From Vigna angularis (taxonomy: Eukaryota > Streptophyta > Magnoliopsida > Fabales > Fabaceae): 64,000 bases of DNA. The notes under the pieces were generated by a model. That model did no database searches, was not told the DNA's origin, and saw only the letters and a list, made by a program, of their open reading frames with translations. The stretch is taken from the NCBI RefSeq assembly GCF_016808095.1, contig NC_068979.1:25324460-25388459 (forward strand), read 5' to 3'. Both the position numbers and the translations under genes were made by a program. This document shows, piece after piece, positions 50,544 through 62,615 of the stretch; position 1 is the first letter of the stretch, and each line of letters begins with the position of its first letter.

Positions 50544-50792
50544 ACTTATCAATCTTCTAGATTATAGCGTCCTCATCCTTATTCTATTTCACATTTTTCT
50601 CTTATTTATATTTGTTGTGTGTTTTTAGGATTCAAATTCAGAATTTTCAAAATTCTTTTGAGAATTTGTTAAATGTTTTCAATCTTTGAAAATTCTGAAT
50701 TTGAATTCTCAAGAAGAACAACAAAAATAAATCAAAGAAGAATGCAGAATAAGACAGAAACGAGAACGCCACAATCTAACAGATTGATAAGT
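50544..50792. repeat. Long inverted repeat, about 110-bp arms
   Basis: The inner 22 bases are a perfect stem: 50630-50651 (ATTCAAATTCAGAATTTTCA...) pairs with 50685-50706, with a 33-nt loop. The pairing continues with mismatches out to ACTTATCAATCT (50544) and its partner AGATTGATAAGT (ending 50792). Confidence 0.85.
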
Positions 50793-51769
50793 GAAGTGAT
50801 GATCTGCCATAAAGATGTTAATTTTTTATAAGAATCAAAGTTTTAATCCAAAAACCAAGAGAATCCCCTCTTAATGAAAACACATATAATATACTAAAAA
50901 AATGTTTGCATAAGAAAACAAAAGTTTAAGAAAACCTAGAAACCCTAAAATAAATTCCAAAACACATAAAAAACAGAAATAAAAAATTACAGACAAGAAC
51001 TTTCACCTATTGAGGTTCGCTCACCCAATATACATAAGCTAGCTCGCCCATCGAATTTAACATCTTGCAAAATTAAAATAAAATTAAAATTTATTTAATT
51101 TCCTAAATTATTCTTTAATTGTGTTCATAATCTTCATGTTTTTTAAGTTCTCTTCTTCATGAAACATTATAAGATTCAAAAGAGACGTGTTTTGATCTTC
51201 GACCTTGTCATAGATATTTTGAGTTGTAAATATTCTTCTTTAAGTTCTTATCATATATATTCACCAAATAATTCTCTATTATACATTCCTTCTTGAATAG
51301 CATTTATTCTCAAATTCATACCACTTGAAAAATAGTTATCATAATACAAATAGGCTTGAATGTCTTAACATCTACAAGTTACTAAGGTCAAATCTCATAT
51401 ATTCACAAGTTATTTACCTGTCAAATCATTAAGCTCGAATCTCATCCATCTAAAAGATGCTCAAATTAAAATCATTCATTAAGCTCGTTAAAGCTTGGAT
51501 TATAAATATTCAAAAGTTATTTACATTGATAAAATTCATTAAAGTTTGAATCAATTCATCAAATTTCTACTTAGAATAAATTAAATCAAAGTTACTTAAT
51601 GCATTCCATTAATTAGATCAAACTATTCCAAATTAAATATGAGTTTTTTTTAAAAAATAAATGGTCATTTAATCAAGTTAAAGTAATCTTCTAAAATCAT
51701 TGCAGAAATCTAATTAATTACTTATGTTGATAATAAGTGAATGATAAAACTCATTCATCCACCAATTAA

Positions 51770-51770
<1 letters not shown>

Positions 51771-51835
<65 letters not shown>
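51771..51835. repeat. (TA)n microsatellite
   Basis: About 32 uninterrupted TA units. Confidence 0.97.
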
Positions 51836-51837
<2 letters not shown>

Positions 51838-53857
51838 TTTATGGATTTTGAGCATGAGGGCCTGTGTATTGCATACTGATCTCATTCTCTCATTCACTAT
51901 TATACTGATATATTGTAATTTTTTTAAAGCTCTCAGAGTTTTAAGCATAAGAAAATCTTTTGCACTTAAATCTCTCATTCATTTCTCTTCGGAAATCGAA
52001 ACTCTTTCACTAGACATTAACTCAATTCGTGATAAACTCGTACTCCATATAAAAAATATTTTGTTCAAATCTGACAAGAAGATTTATAAATAAAATTACA
52101 TTTAAATTATAATTGTCAGCATTTCATTAATTAAATAGAAAGAATTGTAAAAGTTAAAAATGTTGTTGAATATTTTAGTAAAATAAAATTAATAAAGAAC
52201 AAGAGATTAAGTCGTGCAATTATTTTACGTAGTTGAAAACAGTGTTTCCACGTCTTAACTAGTATCCTGGTTGGCTGGGACTCTTATTACAATGATAAAT
52301 GTGGAGACTGCGACCATTAACTTCTTTCACACGCTTACACAAAATAAACAAATAATTGTAATAGAAAATGAAAACATCATTTTAAATGTGAACATTTTTA
52401 CACTATTTCCTATTCATTTTCATGTGCTAATGTAAACATCTCTTACACCTGTATCCAGCTACTTACGCTGACATCACACACCAATTCCACGCTATAATGA
52501 ATATTATATCTATACATGTACGAATACATAAATTAAAACAATGATGCATTAGATTTGTTGGGTTGTTTTCAAATTGAACAATACATAAAGAAAAAAAACT
52601 ATAAATTTATTATTTTAAAATTTTGGATTGAAAATGATATTACTAATAATATTACAGTCATTTGAGAGATTTATAGAAAATATTATAGTCTATTTATCTT
52701 AATAATTAACTCAAAATAACGAGAGACAAAAAATTAAGGATTGTAGATTTATTGTTTTGAAAATTTTTTTGAAAAATATTTTAGACAAACATACGTTTTA
52801 GATATATAAAAGTTAGAACGTATCAATATAAAAGAGATTCAAACCCTGGAAAAGATCTAACTAGATTGACTGTTATAAGACTATGTAAAGATAGTTAAGT
52901 AAATATTATAAATCATTTTCAAGATGACAATGATGAATATAAAATATAAACTTAATTTCACACAGTAGCAGTTGTATTTTTATTCGTCAAATCATAATTA
53001 TACTAACTATAATATTGGAATTTATAAATAAAGATGGAGAAAAATATAAGAGACTTAGATGAGATTTGCTTCTTCTGTTTTTATAACTAGGAAAATATTA
53101 TTTATGGCACTTATTAGAAAATGGATATAGACCGTTTATCCACAATTTTTGCAGTTAGTTATATAAAATATGATCCATTATCTTTTAAATCACTATCAGA
53201 ACAGCTGTGTGGAAGTTTTCGGTGTCACGTTTGATACTATATTTTTACATTTTTATGACTCTACGACAGACAAAGTACTATAACTTTCGTGTTTTGGATT
53301 ATTAAATCTGTTTTTTTTTACAACATATTATACCATTAAAGGTTTAGAGTGAAAATTTGAAATTGTACTGGTACATTAAAAAGTTCTCGTAGAGGTTAGT
53401 GTTCTTTTCAGTTTACAAGACTATGAAATAAATATCTTAATAAATAAAATTTGAACTTGGAATTCTAAAGTAACCTATTGACAAAAGAAGATGGACATCT
53501 TATTAAGTTTTGATGATTAAAATTCATGTAGAAATTTTGAAGATTTAAAAAACTTTGAGATTTAAGAAATACATTTAACAATTTAGTCTTTGAAGTTTTA
53601 TAATCTTTGTATATTATTTAAATTATCAAGAGTTAATACGTAGAATCCAAGCAACAGAACATTCAAAGAAAAAATTTACTTTTTTATAAAAATCTTTATA
53701 ATAATGGATTATAACAAATGATAATCGATTTTCCAATTAAAAATAAGTTTTTCAAAACACTAGTATAAAATTTGCTTTTAAACTCGCACAATATACCTCA
53801 TTTCATATAAAATCGCTGTCTATCAAAACACGGTGGTAGAATTGAAAAACCTTATAT

Positions 53858-54115
53858 GCCTCGGTTGCATGCAGGACCGAAGCAGAACAACGTTACGATC
53901 TCGGTTGCAGGCAGAACCGATGCCTAAAACCCAAGGCTTTTGGGCTGACAGCTTTTTAAAAATTGATACTACCTCGGGTGAAAAGCAGAACCGAGGCATA
54001 AAGCCTTTGCAACTCACTGACACGCTTCTTCCACACGGCAAGTCATCCTTATGGCATCGGGTGCTATGTGTAATGGAAGCATATAATGCTTTATTGCCTC
54101 AGGCAAAGGTAGAAC
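53858..54115. repeat. Left subterminal repeat array of the CACTA element
   Basis: At least four pairs of CCTCGGTT-like and AACCGA-like motifs separated by 6-12 bases (for example CTCGGTTGCAGGCAGAACCG), able to form small hairpins. Confidence 0.75.
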
Positions 54116-55144
54116 TGATGTATAATATGCTTTCCAAACCCGTACATTTCCCTATTTCGTTTGTGTTCTTCTCTTCTCTGCCCCAAAATGAAGCTTCTTT
54201 ATTCCTTTTTCTATAGTTCACATCATTAACATTTTATTAAACATGGTTATAAGCTAACAGATACCACCAAGAAACCCTCTCAGGGACGAAGAACTCCCTC
54301 CGATCCCAATCTCATCTCCCATTCTTCCTCTGCAGTTTCGTCCACCACTATCACTTCTTGCCTCGTCACGCCGCTCCTCTGCTGCCAATGCTCGTGCCTG
54401 CCTCGCCGTGCCACTACCTCTACGCTCGTCACCTCTGTTTCTGTTGTTGCCCGCGCCTCGTCCTTGCGCCGTTGGTTCCCTGCCGCCTGCGTCCGCCACT
54501 GCTGCCTTTGATTTAGGGTTGAACGGGGTTGCGCGAAGTGAGATTGGGGGAGTTTGATTTAGGGTTCACTGACGGTATCATTGACAGTGAAGATTGGGGG
54601 AAAGATGGTGCTCTGCCACGAAGGAAAGATGGTGCTCTGTGGTGCGAAGGAGATCGAGAGATTGGTGAAGTTGTGGTGGTTCGATGCGAAGGAGAGAAAG
54701 AGATTGGGGGAAATATTGCAGGTTGCGCGAAGGAGAGAGAGGGCTCTCGCGGTGGTTGTGTGGTGGTCCGGTAAAGGTGGTCTGATGGATGGAGTGTTGA
54801 AGATTGATGGAGTCGAGGTGGTGTCCTGATTCTCCGGTGGTTCTGTGGTGGTCCGATAATGGTTTTCTTTTTGGTTTCCTCCTTTCTGATCTACAGTCGC
54901 GGCGGCGTCTTGATTTTCTGGTTTGGTTTCTTGCAGGTTGCCTTGGACAGCGGCGTGATTCTGGAGAATGTTGTTGGAGAAGAAGACTTCGGGTGGTGGT
55001 TTGTGGTGGTCCGGTAAAGGTTGCACGGTTGTTGGGTGGTGGGGACCTTTCTCGAGAGTGAAGATACCTTGCTTACTTGGAGAACTCGAAGCTTGAGAAA
55101 CAACTTTTCACAGACAAAATTAAAAAAAATAAATTATAACCACT

Positions 55145-55310
55145 CTACTACCTCAGTTCCTTCTGAACAGATTGGAAAAAAGTAACCCTACTGCCTCGAT
55201 TCCCTGTGAACCGAGGCAAAATCGTACCTTTTATTGATTCGGTTGTGAACCGAGGCCAAAAACTTATCCCTTTCTACCTCGTCTGTATATGCATCGGTTC
55301 AAAAACCGCG
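55145..55310. repeat. Right subterminal repeat array of the CACTA element
   Basis: Same motif family as the left array (CCTCGATTCCCTGTGAACCG, TTCGGTTGTGAACCGAGGC, ATCGGTTCAAAAACCGCGG). Confidence 0.75.
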
Positions 55311-55358
55311 GTCTATGAGCGAAAATAACCGCTGCCGTTTTCGTTAATTGCACTAGTG

Positions 55359-58300
55359 AAAAGTATATTTGTGATAATCGATTATCGTCTAGTAATCAAT
55401 TATTACAACGAGAAAATGTTTTTTTGAAAATATTGATAAAATAATCGATTATCATAGTGACAATTCTGACCTGACTCTTCGATCTCTTGATTCAATTTTC
55501 AAAAGTAAGACTTTATATATATATGGGTTAAACCTAGTTTCTAAAGTAACTTTTCACTAAGAGAAAGTTGTGATTGCTAAAAAAACTCTCCGTGTTAGAG
55601 AAAATGAGCTTTGAAAAACTTAGTGTGACTAGAACGAGAACTTTCACTAAGTGTGTCTTAAGTGATTGAGTGTTGCTGTTGCTAGAAAAGTTGAAGTCCC
55701 TGAGTATCAAAAAATACTTGGGATTGATGATTTTAGGAAACTTATTTTTTCTTTTCCTATTGACAAATTAACTCTAAGATAACCAAATAGCTTAAGAACC
55801 TTTAAAACACCCTTAGACTCACAGGAAGTTTTATTTGTTATTATAAATAACACAAACATGATTAAGACATATCATTAAGATTATTGTTTAGCAAAGACTC
55901 TTAAAAAAAACTCAACATGCGAACAAAGATGGTCTACATGTACAAAAAGAACATATCAACCAAGAAGAAAGGAAAAAAAATTCCACTTACTGTATTTAAA
56001 AAAGAAATTAGAGAACTTGTCTGAGATCATCCTAACATTTTTCAATCTTCAAACAAATACACCATTAGTGAAAAAATCTAAAGAAAAAGGAAAAAGCTAT
56101 AAAAGAAAAATAGTTTGAAAAAATTATGTACTTTTAAATTAATGGAACTAATTTATAGAATTTCAATTTATATTTTAAATTTTTATTATTAAAATAATTG
56201 AGTTCCTTTATTCCAAACATATTTTTTAAATTGTTACATTAATAAATATTTATATATTTTATGTAGTTATCAAATTTTTTATTTTAGCAATATTTTTCTA
56301 GAAAGAATTATCTACTTCTTAAATAAGTAGTTTTTTAAAATTTATTTTAAAAATTATTTAAAAAATTGAAATAAAGTTGTTCATAATATTATAGAGTAGA
56401 TAGATTTGATAGAGCAGGATGGGAGAGTCGCTATCAGCCGTCAACGGATCCGATGGTTAGTTTTATGTGCAAATCATATTAATTTCTTTTGTTGATCAAG
56501 TGAGAATACATTTTTGTTTTAAGAATATTATTTTCTTAAAATTTTACATCTACAATTATATATAAAAGGTTTAAAAATTATTTAGTCGTCACATAATATT
56601 GTAATAAATTAAATTTATTTTCCTTTTAAGCATTTTGAGAAAATATGATATAAATTTTTTATAGTTTTCTTATTTTTCATTTTCTATAATAAAAAATGTT
56701 ATTATTTGATATGAATTCGAATTACACACGAAAGTAAAAGAAACGATAAATATATAATAAAACTGGACATATTTGCTATGTAGTGACACAACTGTACACG
56801 ATTTTTAATTTTTTAGAGTATTTTTTTTAAAAAATTGTATATAAAGTGTCTATAAAAGAAATAAAAACATATATATATATATATATATATGAGATTTTAT
56901 TTTGGTCTTCGAGCTTATTTTCCACATTTATTTTTCAAAATTATTTTTTAAATAAAATCTTTCTAAATTAAAATAATTCTTTTATCAATTTTATTATTTT
57001 TTAATTTTTTTAACTTGACTGTTTTTTTTAAATTTAATCATTTTTAATCATAAAACTATTTATAAAATAAATAAATAAAAATTATTTATAATAAAATTAT
57101 AAAAATTATTTATATTTAACTTCATAATTATAATAATAATAAAAATAATACTATAATAATTTTATTATTTCTTATATTAATGAAAAATTCAAACTTTAAT
57201 TCAGTAGGTTGTGAAAGATTAATTTTCTTCTTCTAGACTAAACCTGATAATTATTGTGAAAGTTTTTCTAAATAATTTAGATAAATTCGACGAAAAACTA
57301 TCTTATATAATGAGAACTAATTAAAAATACTTTTGTATTGGAGAATGAATTGAAAGGAAGTGGCTGGTATATATTAAATGATTGATTATGATTTAAAATA
57401 TTAATTGGATTGTATATATACGAAAAAAAAAGTGATGGTTCCTGGTGAAGTAGGGAACTGACTTTTTGAATGTTAATGTTGCTATTTAATATATATAATA
57501 ATAATGTGTCAAATCAAAAAAGAAAATATTATAAAATTAAGTTGAATTTTTCTCATACAAGTCTCTATCTTTAGTATGTAATTTTCTGTAAGTGTGAATT
57601 GATTGTCTACTATCTTTATTAATGGTGAATTTCTATGAAGAGATTTTATTAATTTTGATGTATTTTTTTTTAATTTTCTTCCAAAAGAAAATATGTTTAG
57701 GGAAAATAAAATAAAAATTGAAAAAAGTGTATAAGTATAGTTTTATGTATTAAAATACGTTTTAAATTATTGTTTGAGATGAAAATATATAAGAATATGT
57801 AGACCTAACCTAAGAAGCTCTACTCTACTCTACACTACTCTTCGAAAGACCTAACAAAGCCATGCATGTGATTTTCTTTCCCCATAACAGTGTGGAATCA
57901 ATGTTTAAAAATGGGACCTATGTAGGTTAAGTACACTTTGTTTTCACTCAACAAAATCAATCAGTTCCAGAAGATCTTATCTTATATTACAATCTTTCTA
58001 TTTTTGTTTTTATTTTTAAATTTTAGACTAATTAAATTTTAATATCTTCATCACACAATCTTTGATTCTCAGAGAAGACGTGTACAACTTACAAAGTATA
58101 TTCTACTTATTTAAAAATTATTCTATCCAGCCAATGTAATTAATTAATTATATTGGTTCATTCACATAAAAACTCTTATTTCCAAAAACAATTACTTTTC
58201 CAAAACTATTTTTTTAAAATAGAGATCATAAAAACATTGAAGAACCTTCATGGTTCGTTGGTGCAATTATATTTAAACTGTGGTTAAACTAATAATTCTC

Positions 58301-61192
58301 TCTCTATATGTACTCTTTGTATTAATTTAAATATTATAATGAAAATGATTTTGTGAGTTAATTATTAGAAAAAAAATTCGTTGTTTAGATGTTTTTTTAA
58401 TATCTCATGTTTTTTAATATTTGAAATTGTTGTGACATCCCCGTTCACTAATGTGGTTTATTTCATTTTATACGTTGCCCCTAATTTATTTGTTTTCATT
58501 AAAATAAATTACATTTATAATTTCTATCTTCGTGAAATTTCTTATATATCTTCTATTACTTCATTCTTATCTCTCATAATAAATTAAAAAACCTTAAATA
58601 TATTTTTAGCCTCTGTAAAATTAACAAGAATAAACTTGATTTCTAATAAGGTATTATCTTTTAATTTTTATAAAATTTGAAACCACTGTTTCTAATAAGA
58701 TGGGTGAGTTTTGATTTTAGATTCTGCATTTTTTCTTTTTACTTTTTATTTCACCAAAATTTTAAGTTACAGCTTTTAATCCTTATAAAATGTGTGAATT
58801 TAAATTTTAGTTCTCATGGAAACCTTTTCTTTTTCAAGATTTTTATTCTTTTAACATTTTATATCACTGCATTGAAGTTAAATAAATAATATTAATTTAT
58901 AAATCTTAAAAAATTAACAAAAATTATTTTTCATTATTACTTTATTGAATTACTAAGTAAATATATGCTTCATAACTCGTATAATTTAATCTGGCTGTTT
59001 TCTTTCCAAACTAGATAAAATAGTTGTAATACAATGAACTCAAAAAATCATCACTAGAAAAACTTGTGAACTAAATTAAAAGTAAAACTTTTGTAGGATA
59101 TTAGAGACTGTGGCTGAAATATTTTGTTCAAACATCACTGAAAAACTTATCTTCAAGCTGGGTTTCTTCTGTGGCTGAGAGGAGAGAGAGAAAAAACTAA
59201 AGCTAAAAATTATGTAGTTTTTTAATGGATTAGATATTTATCTATAAAAAATATTGATGGAAAGATTGAGTGAATTTATCAACTAGATCATTGATAAATT
59301 ATATTTTGATCTAAATTAAAATAGATTAATAAGTTACTTATATAATTAAAAATATATTATTATTGCAACGAGGTTTGGTTTTGCAATTCCAACAAAAGTA
59401 GGGGAATTGACTGTGTCAAAGTTGAAGGCTTTGAATAATAAAGGTTTTTAATGTACTTGTTTTATAAAAATGAAAAAAAAAAAGAAGGTACAACGCAATT
59501 CACCCTTTTCTTTTTTGTCTTTTACTCTTAATATGTTGCAGTATAGATTTAAAGAGCATTTGGATTTAATTCAGTTCTGTTTGATTAGGTACAAAATTAA
59601 AAAAATTCAGTGATTTTTAATGATTTTAACACTTTCTTCAAATGGACTAATAATGGTTTATTTTCAATATTTTTTATCCTCAGTAAAAGTTACCAATTCC
59701 CACCCCTATTTTTAATTTTTGGACTTGAAATTAACAATTTTTAAAAAAGTTATGTAAAAATTAGAAATAAATGAAATTATGTTACTACTTTATATAAGAG
59801 TATTTATTGGATGGAAGATAAAATGCTAAATTTTGTAAATACTTTAATAAAATAAAAAATGATTACATTGGCTTCTCCAACACAATACTAAACTACTATA
59901 GGGATTACTTTATATCATTTCAAGAAATTAGATACAATAAAAGCAGGGTTAATGGAATTTCCAATCCATTTATGTTAAAGAGAAAATTATAGGAATTAAC
60001 CTTCAAACCCTAAAATAGCAATCCAAAGCACCTTATTATATTTTTCTTTATAGGTCACAATTTTACCTAAAATAGTTTATCATCTACATACTATAGATGT
60101 TATATAGCTCCATGTGATCTCTTTCATTTATGATGATTTATAAGCCAGCTGTACAAACTTTATGGTTTTTCATTTCAGCAAATTTGATTGGAATATAACT
60201 GTGAAATGAAGAACTACATTATTGATACGAAATATTTTTCAAATATCTTCTTTTTTACTCAAATTAATTATCAAATTCTATGCTTTAGAAAAGGACAATT
60301 ATTTCTTTACAATATAGTTTTTTTTCTGTACTTTCTACACAAGCAAACAAAAAAGGAAAAAAGTACTTTTTTTTCTTATTTTTTCCTCATTTTAAATGCT
60401 CTAAAAACCATTATACTCCACTTTTTTTTCTTCCTTCGTTCCTTTTTTTTTTCTTTTCTAACCAAACATGTATCATTATTAAACAATGGTTTTGAAATTT
60501 TACTCATACATCCAATGAAAAGGATGTCGTGATAATCATTGACAGCCTTAGGTTTTTATTTCTAGATGTTATTCCTTTGGCAAATTGAACAAGAGAGAAA
60601 TTACTAATTTTGCCACAAATTGCTCCTGCTAGATCCAACATGCAAGATTTTCTTTGGATACCACTTTAATAAAGTCATATTTTCTCATTTAAAAGTTCAA
60701 ACTAGATAATCATAATTAAAAGAGTTGAGTCCAAATTCTCTCAAACTAGTGAGATGACAGTGAAATAAAAAACAAAGAGACTAAAGTAAATATAAATTCT
60801 CAAATGGCATCAATGCTTTAACAGATGAAACAAAATCCAAACTACAGATTCACATGCAGATATTTATACTCATGATTGAAGCAAAAAAATGTGGATTACA
60901 AGGAACAGAAAATTTAAGCATTGACACTTATTTAGTAACATTACTAACATAAACATGTCAATAAGTCTCGAAGAACAGCATTTAGATCAATTATAGAATG
61001 TTAGGAAGTTTGGGAAGATGTTAATTATCAAATTCTTCGAAACATGTCTTATTGGAATATTAAGAATAGCATATATAGTATATTTTATGCTGCATGACAC
61101 CTATTATTACAGCCTGTTCTTGTAGGCCCCAATATCTCTACATAAGCATCATATTTCTGACAATCATGAATTAAACTAAATTGTGAATTAAT
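55359..61192. other. Long AT-rich intergenic region
   Basis: Bases 55370-55460 contain ATAATCGATTATC-type phrases of the legume repeat kind. A (TA)n run lies at about 56870-56890. A 114-codon frame at 60188-60532 is Phe/Lys low-complexity and not convincing. No gene is recognised; the right end is probably the 3' UTR of the SEP-type gene. Confidence 0.45.
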
Positions 61193-62615
61193 TCAGTTCA
61201 TCCATCCATGCATGAACTCACTAGCATTTTGGGCTGAGGTTCCTGCAGCTCCTCCTGCTTCATTTAACCCTGAAGAATCATAGCTGCACAAAAGAAAAAG
61301 AACAGTATTCAACTTCAGCAAAACAACATTTCATGCACTGAGGTAGAAGAAAATTACCCGATTCTCAATGTACTGTTGCAATGTGCTGTGTCATAGTATC
61401 CCTCTGATGGGTGAGGGTGGCCATCGTAGGGTGCAGTTTGCTCCCTAGTTTCCCATGTTGGTTGAAGGGCTACATTGATTTCCTCCAACTGTAAAACATG
61501 AACATGAAGCTTGCACTTTTAATCAAATAGATGACAATATAAACAACACTTGAAAAGAAAACAAGGTTTTATAGAATTTAAGATGAAGCTGGAAGCAACT
61601 GGTTTGAATCATGTGATTGAAGCCATGTGTTATGTGTATGCATATAGATTAAGCTTTGGAAGTTGTTAAAAATTTGGCTAGATTATGGTGGTAGGGTTGA
61701 GTACTTGGATCCTGCATTTACTGAAGTCTTCTCATCAAGAGGGGTGAAAAAGTTAGGTAAGAATAATGTGTAAAAAAACCAGAAAATGATGCTTAAATTA
61801 TGTGTACTGCAGTGATTGAATTTCTCAGCAGGAAAGTACCAAGGACACCAAAAGCTTTTGCCAAAGCATTATATGGTCTAAAGTGTAAGATCAAAATTTC
61901 AAGAATAAAATGCAGTTAATGCACGGATGTTGGTAATCACATCACCATCTTGTTGACGTTCAAATCAATGCTTATCACTGATCAAATTAATGTTATATAG
62001 TACGTTACTCTCCAAAATAGTTACATTAATTATTATTTAACAGAGTTTAATGATTATAAACATATTTTATATGTCATGCAAAATTTACTATATATATATT
62101 TAATAACTAAATAAAAGTATATAGAATTGTTTAATATTGTCCACAGTTACTCAATTTTTTCTTTTTCTTTTTTATTTCCCATGTCATTTTTCACATCTAT
62201 TAATTTTTTTCTCTATTTCTCTCTTCCATCTACCCATGTACTAAAAAAGGGGGGTCCACGTTTAATTCTTTTAAACAATAAATAATCTGTGTCATTGATT
62301 TTATTAGTAACTTCACCACAAATGAAAAATTTTCGGATCACAAAATTCAAGAAGCATTGGCAAGATCAGACTCAGCTATCCACATTATAATAATATAAAT
62401 ATATTTAGAAACATTTGAAAGTGTGTCTCTTGTGGTACCTTGTTCCTCAGGATACTGTTAGTTTCCAGCAGCATCTCTTCCTGTGTGTACAGAAAAACAG
62501 AGTTGGTAGCCACACTATGAATAAGTGATATTCATTTAAGGATGAAAGAGAAAAACCTCAAACAAGGTGTTACCTTTCTATGCAAATCAGAGAGTTGATC
62601 AAGCATCTGCTGTGT
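61193..62615 (-). CDS. SEPALLATA-type MADS-box gene, last four exons (partial)
   Basis: Exons (minus strand) 62615-62574 (42 nt), 62480-62439 (42 nt), 61488-61358 (131 nt) and 61283-61193 (91 nt, stop) join in frame. They encode TQQMLDQLSDLHRK and EEMLLETNSILRNK, the end of the K domain in SEP proteins, then LEEINVALQPTWE and a C-terminal region with CNSTLRIGY, which matches the SEP motif CNPTLQIGY, and the end FMHGWMN (compare GWML in relatives). The MADS, I and first K exons must lie beyond base 64000, after an intron of at least 1.4 kb. SEP proteins are nuclear and bridge floral MADS complexes. The pairing with an AP1 gene suggests the LOFSEP (SEP4/RIN) branch, but that is inference. Confidence 0.88.

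Larger units (their letters stand above)
48650..53757. other. Upstream region of the AP1-type gene and intergenic DNA
   Basis: The first several hundred bases are the promoter side of the AP1-type gene; a TATA-like TTTATATAC/TATATAA cluster lies on the minus strand at about 48695-48713. Bases about 49660-50345 are a worn repeat with phrases such as CAAAGAAAAAATCTATTGGTAA repeated near 50235-50330 (the unit cited is truncated to TTTCAAAGAAAAAATC). A hairpin (50544-50792) and a (TA)n run (51771-51835) are listed separately. No gene is recognised. Confidence 0.45.
53758..55358. mobile_element. Non-autonomous CACTA (En/Spm-type) transposon, 1601 bp
   Basis: The left end is CACTAGTATAAAATTTGC and the right end, in reverse complement, is CACTAGTGCAATTAACG; both show the CACTA terminus. 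A 3-bp duplication AAA flanks it (53755-53757 and 55359-55361), as expected for the superfamily. Both subterminal regions carry many short motifs of the kind CCTCGGTT and AACCGAGGC in both orientations (about 53858-54115 and 55145-55310), the typical transposase-binding arrays. The inside (about 54260-55080) is GC-rich with open frames but no transposase signature. Confidence 0.85.

Noticed and set aside
60188..60532. 114-codon Phe/Lys-rich frame
   Set aside because: Low-complexity AT-rich translation with no domain.
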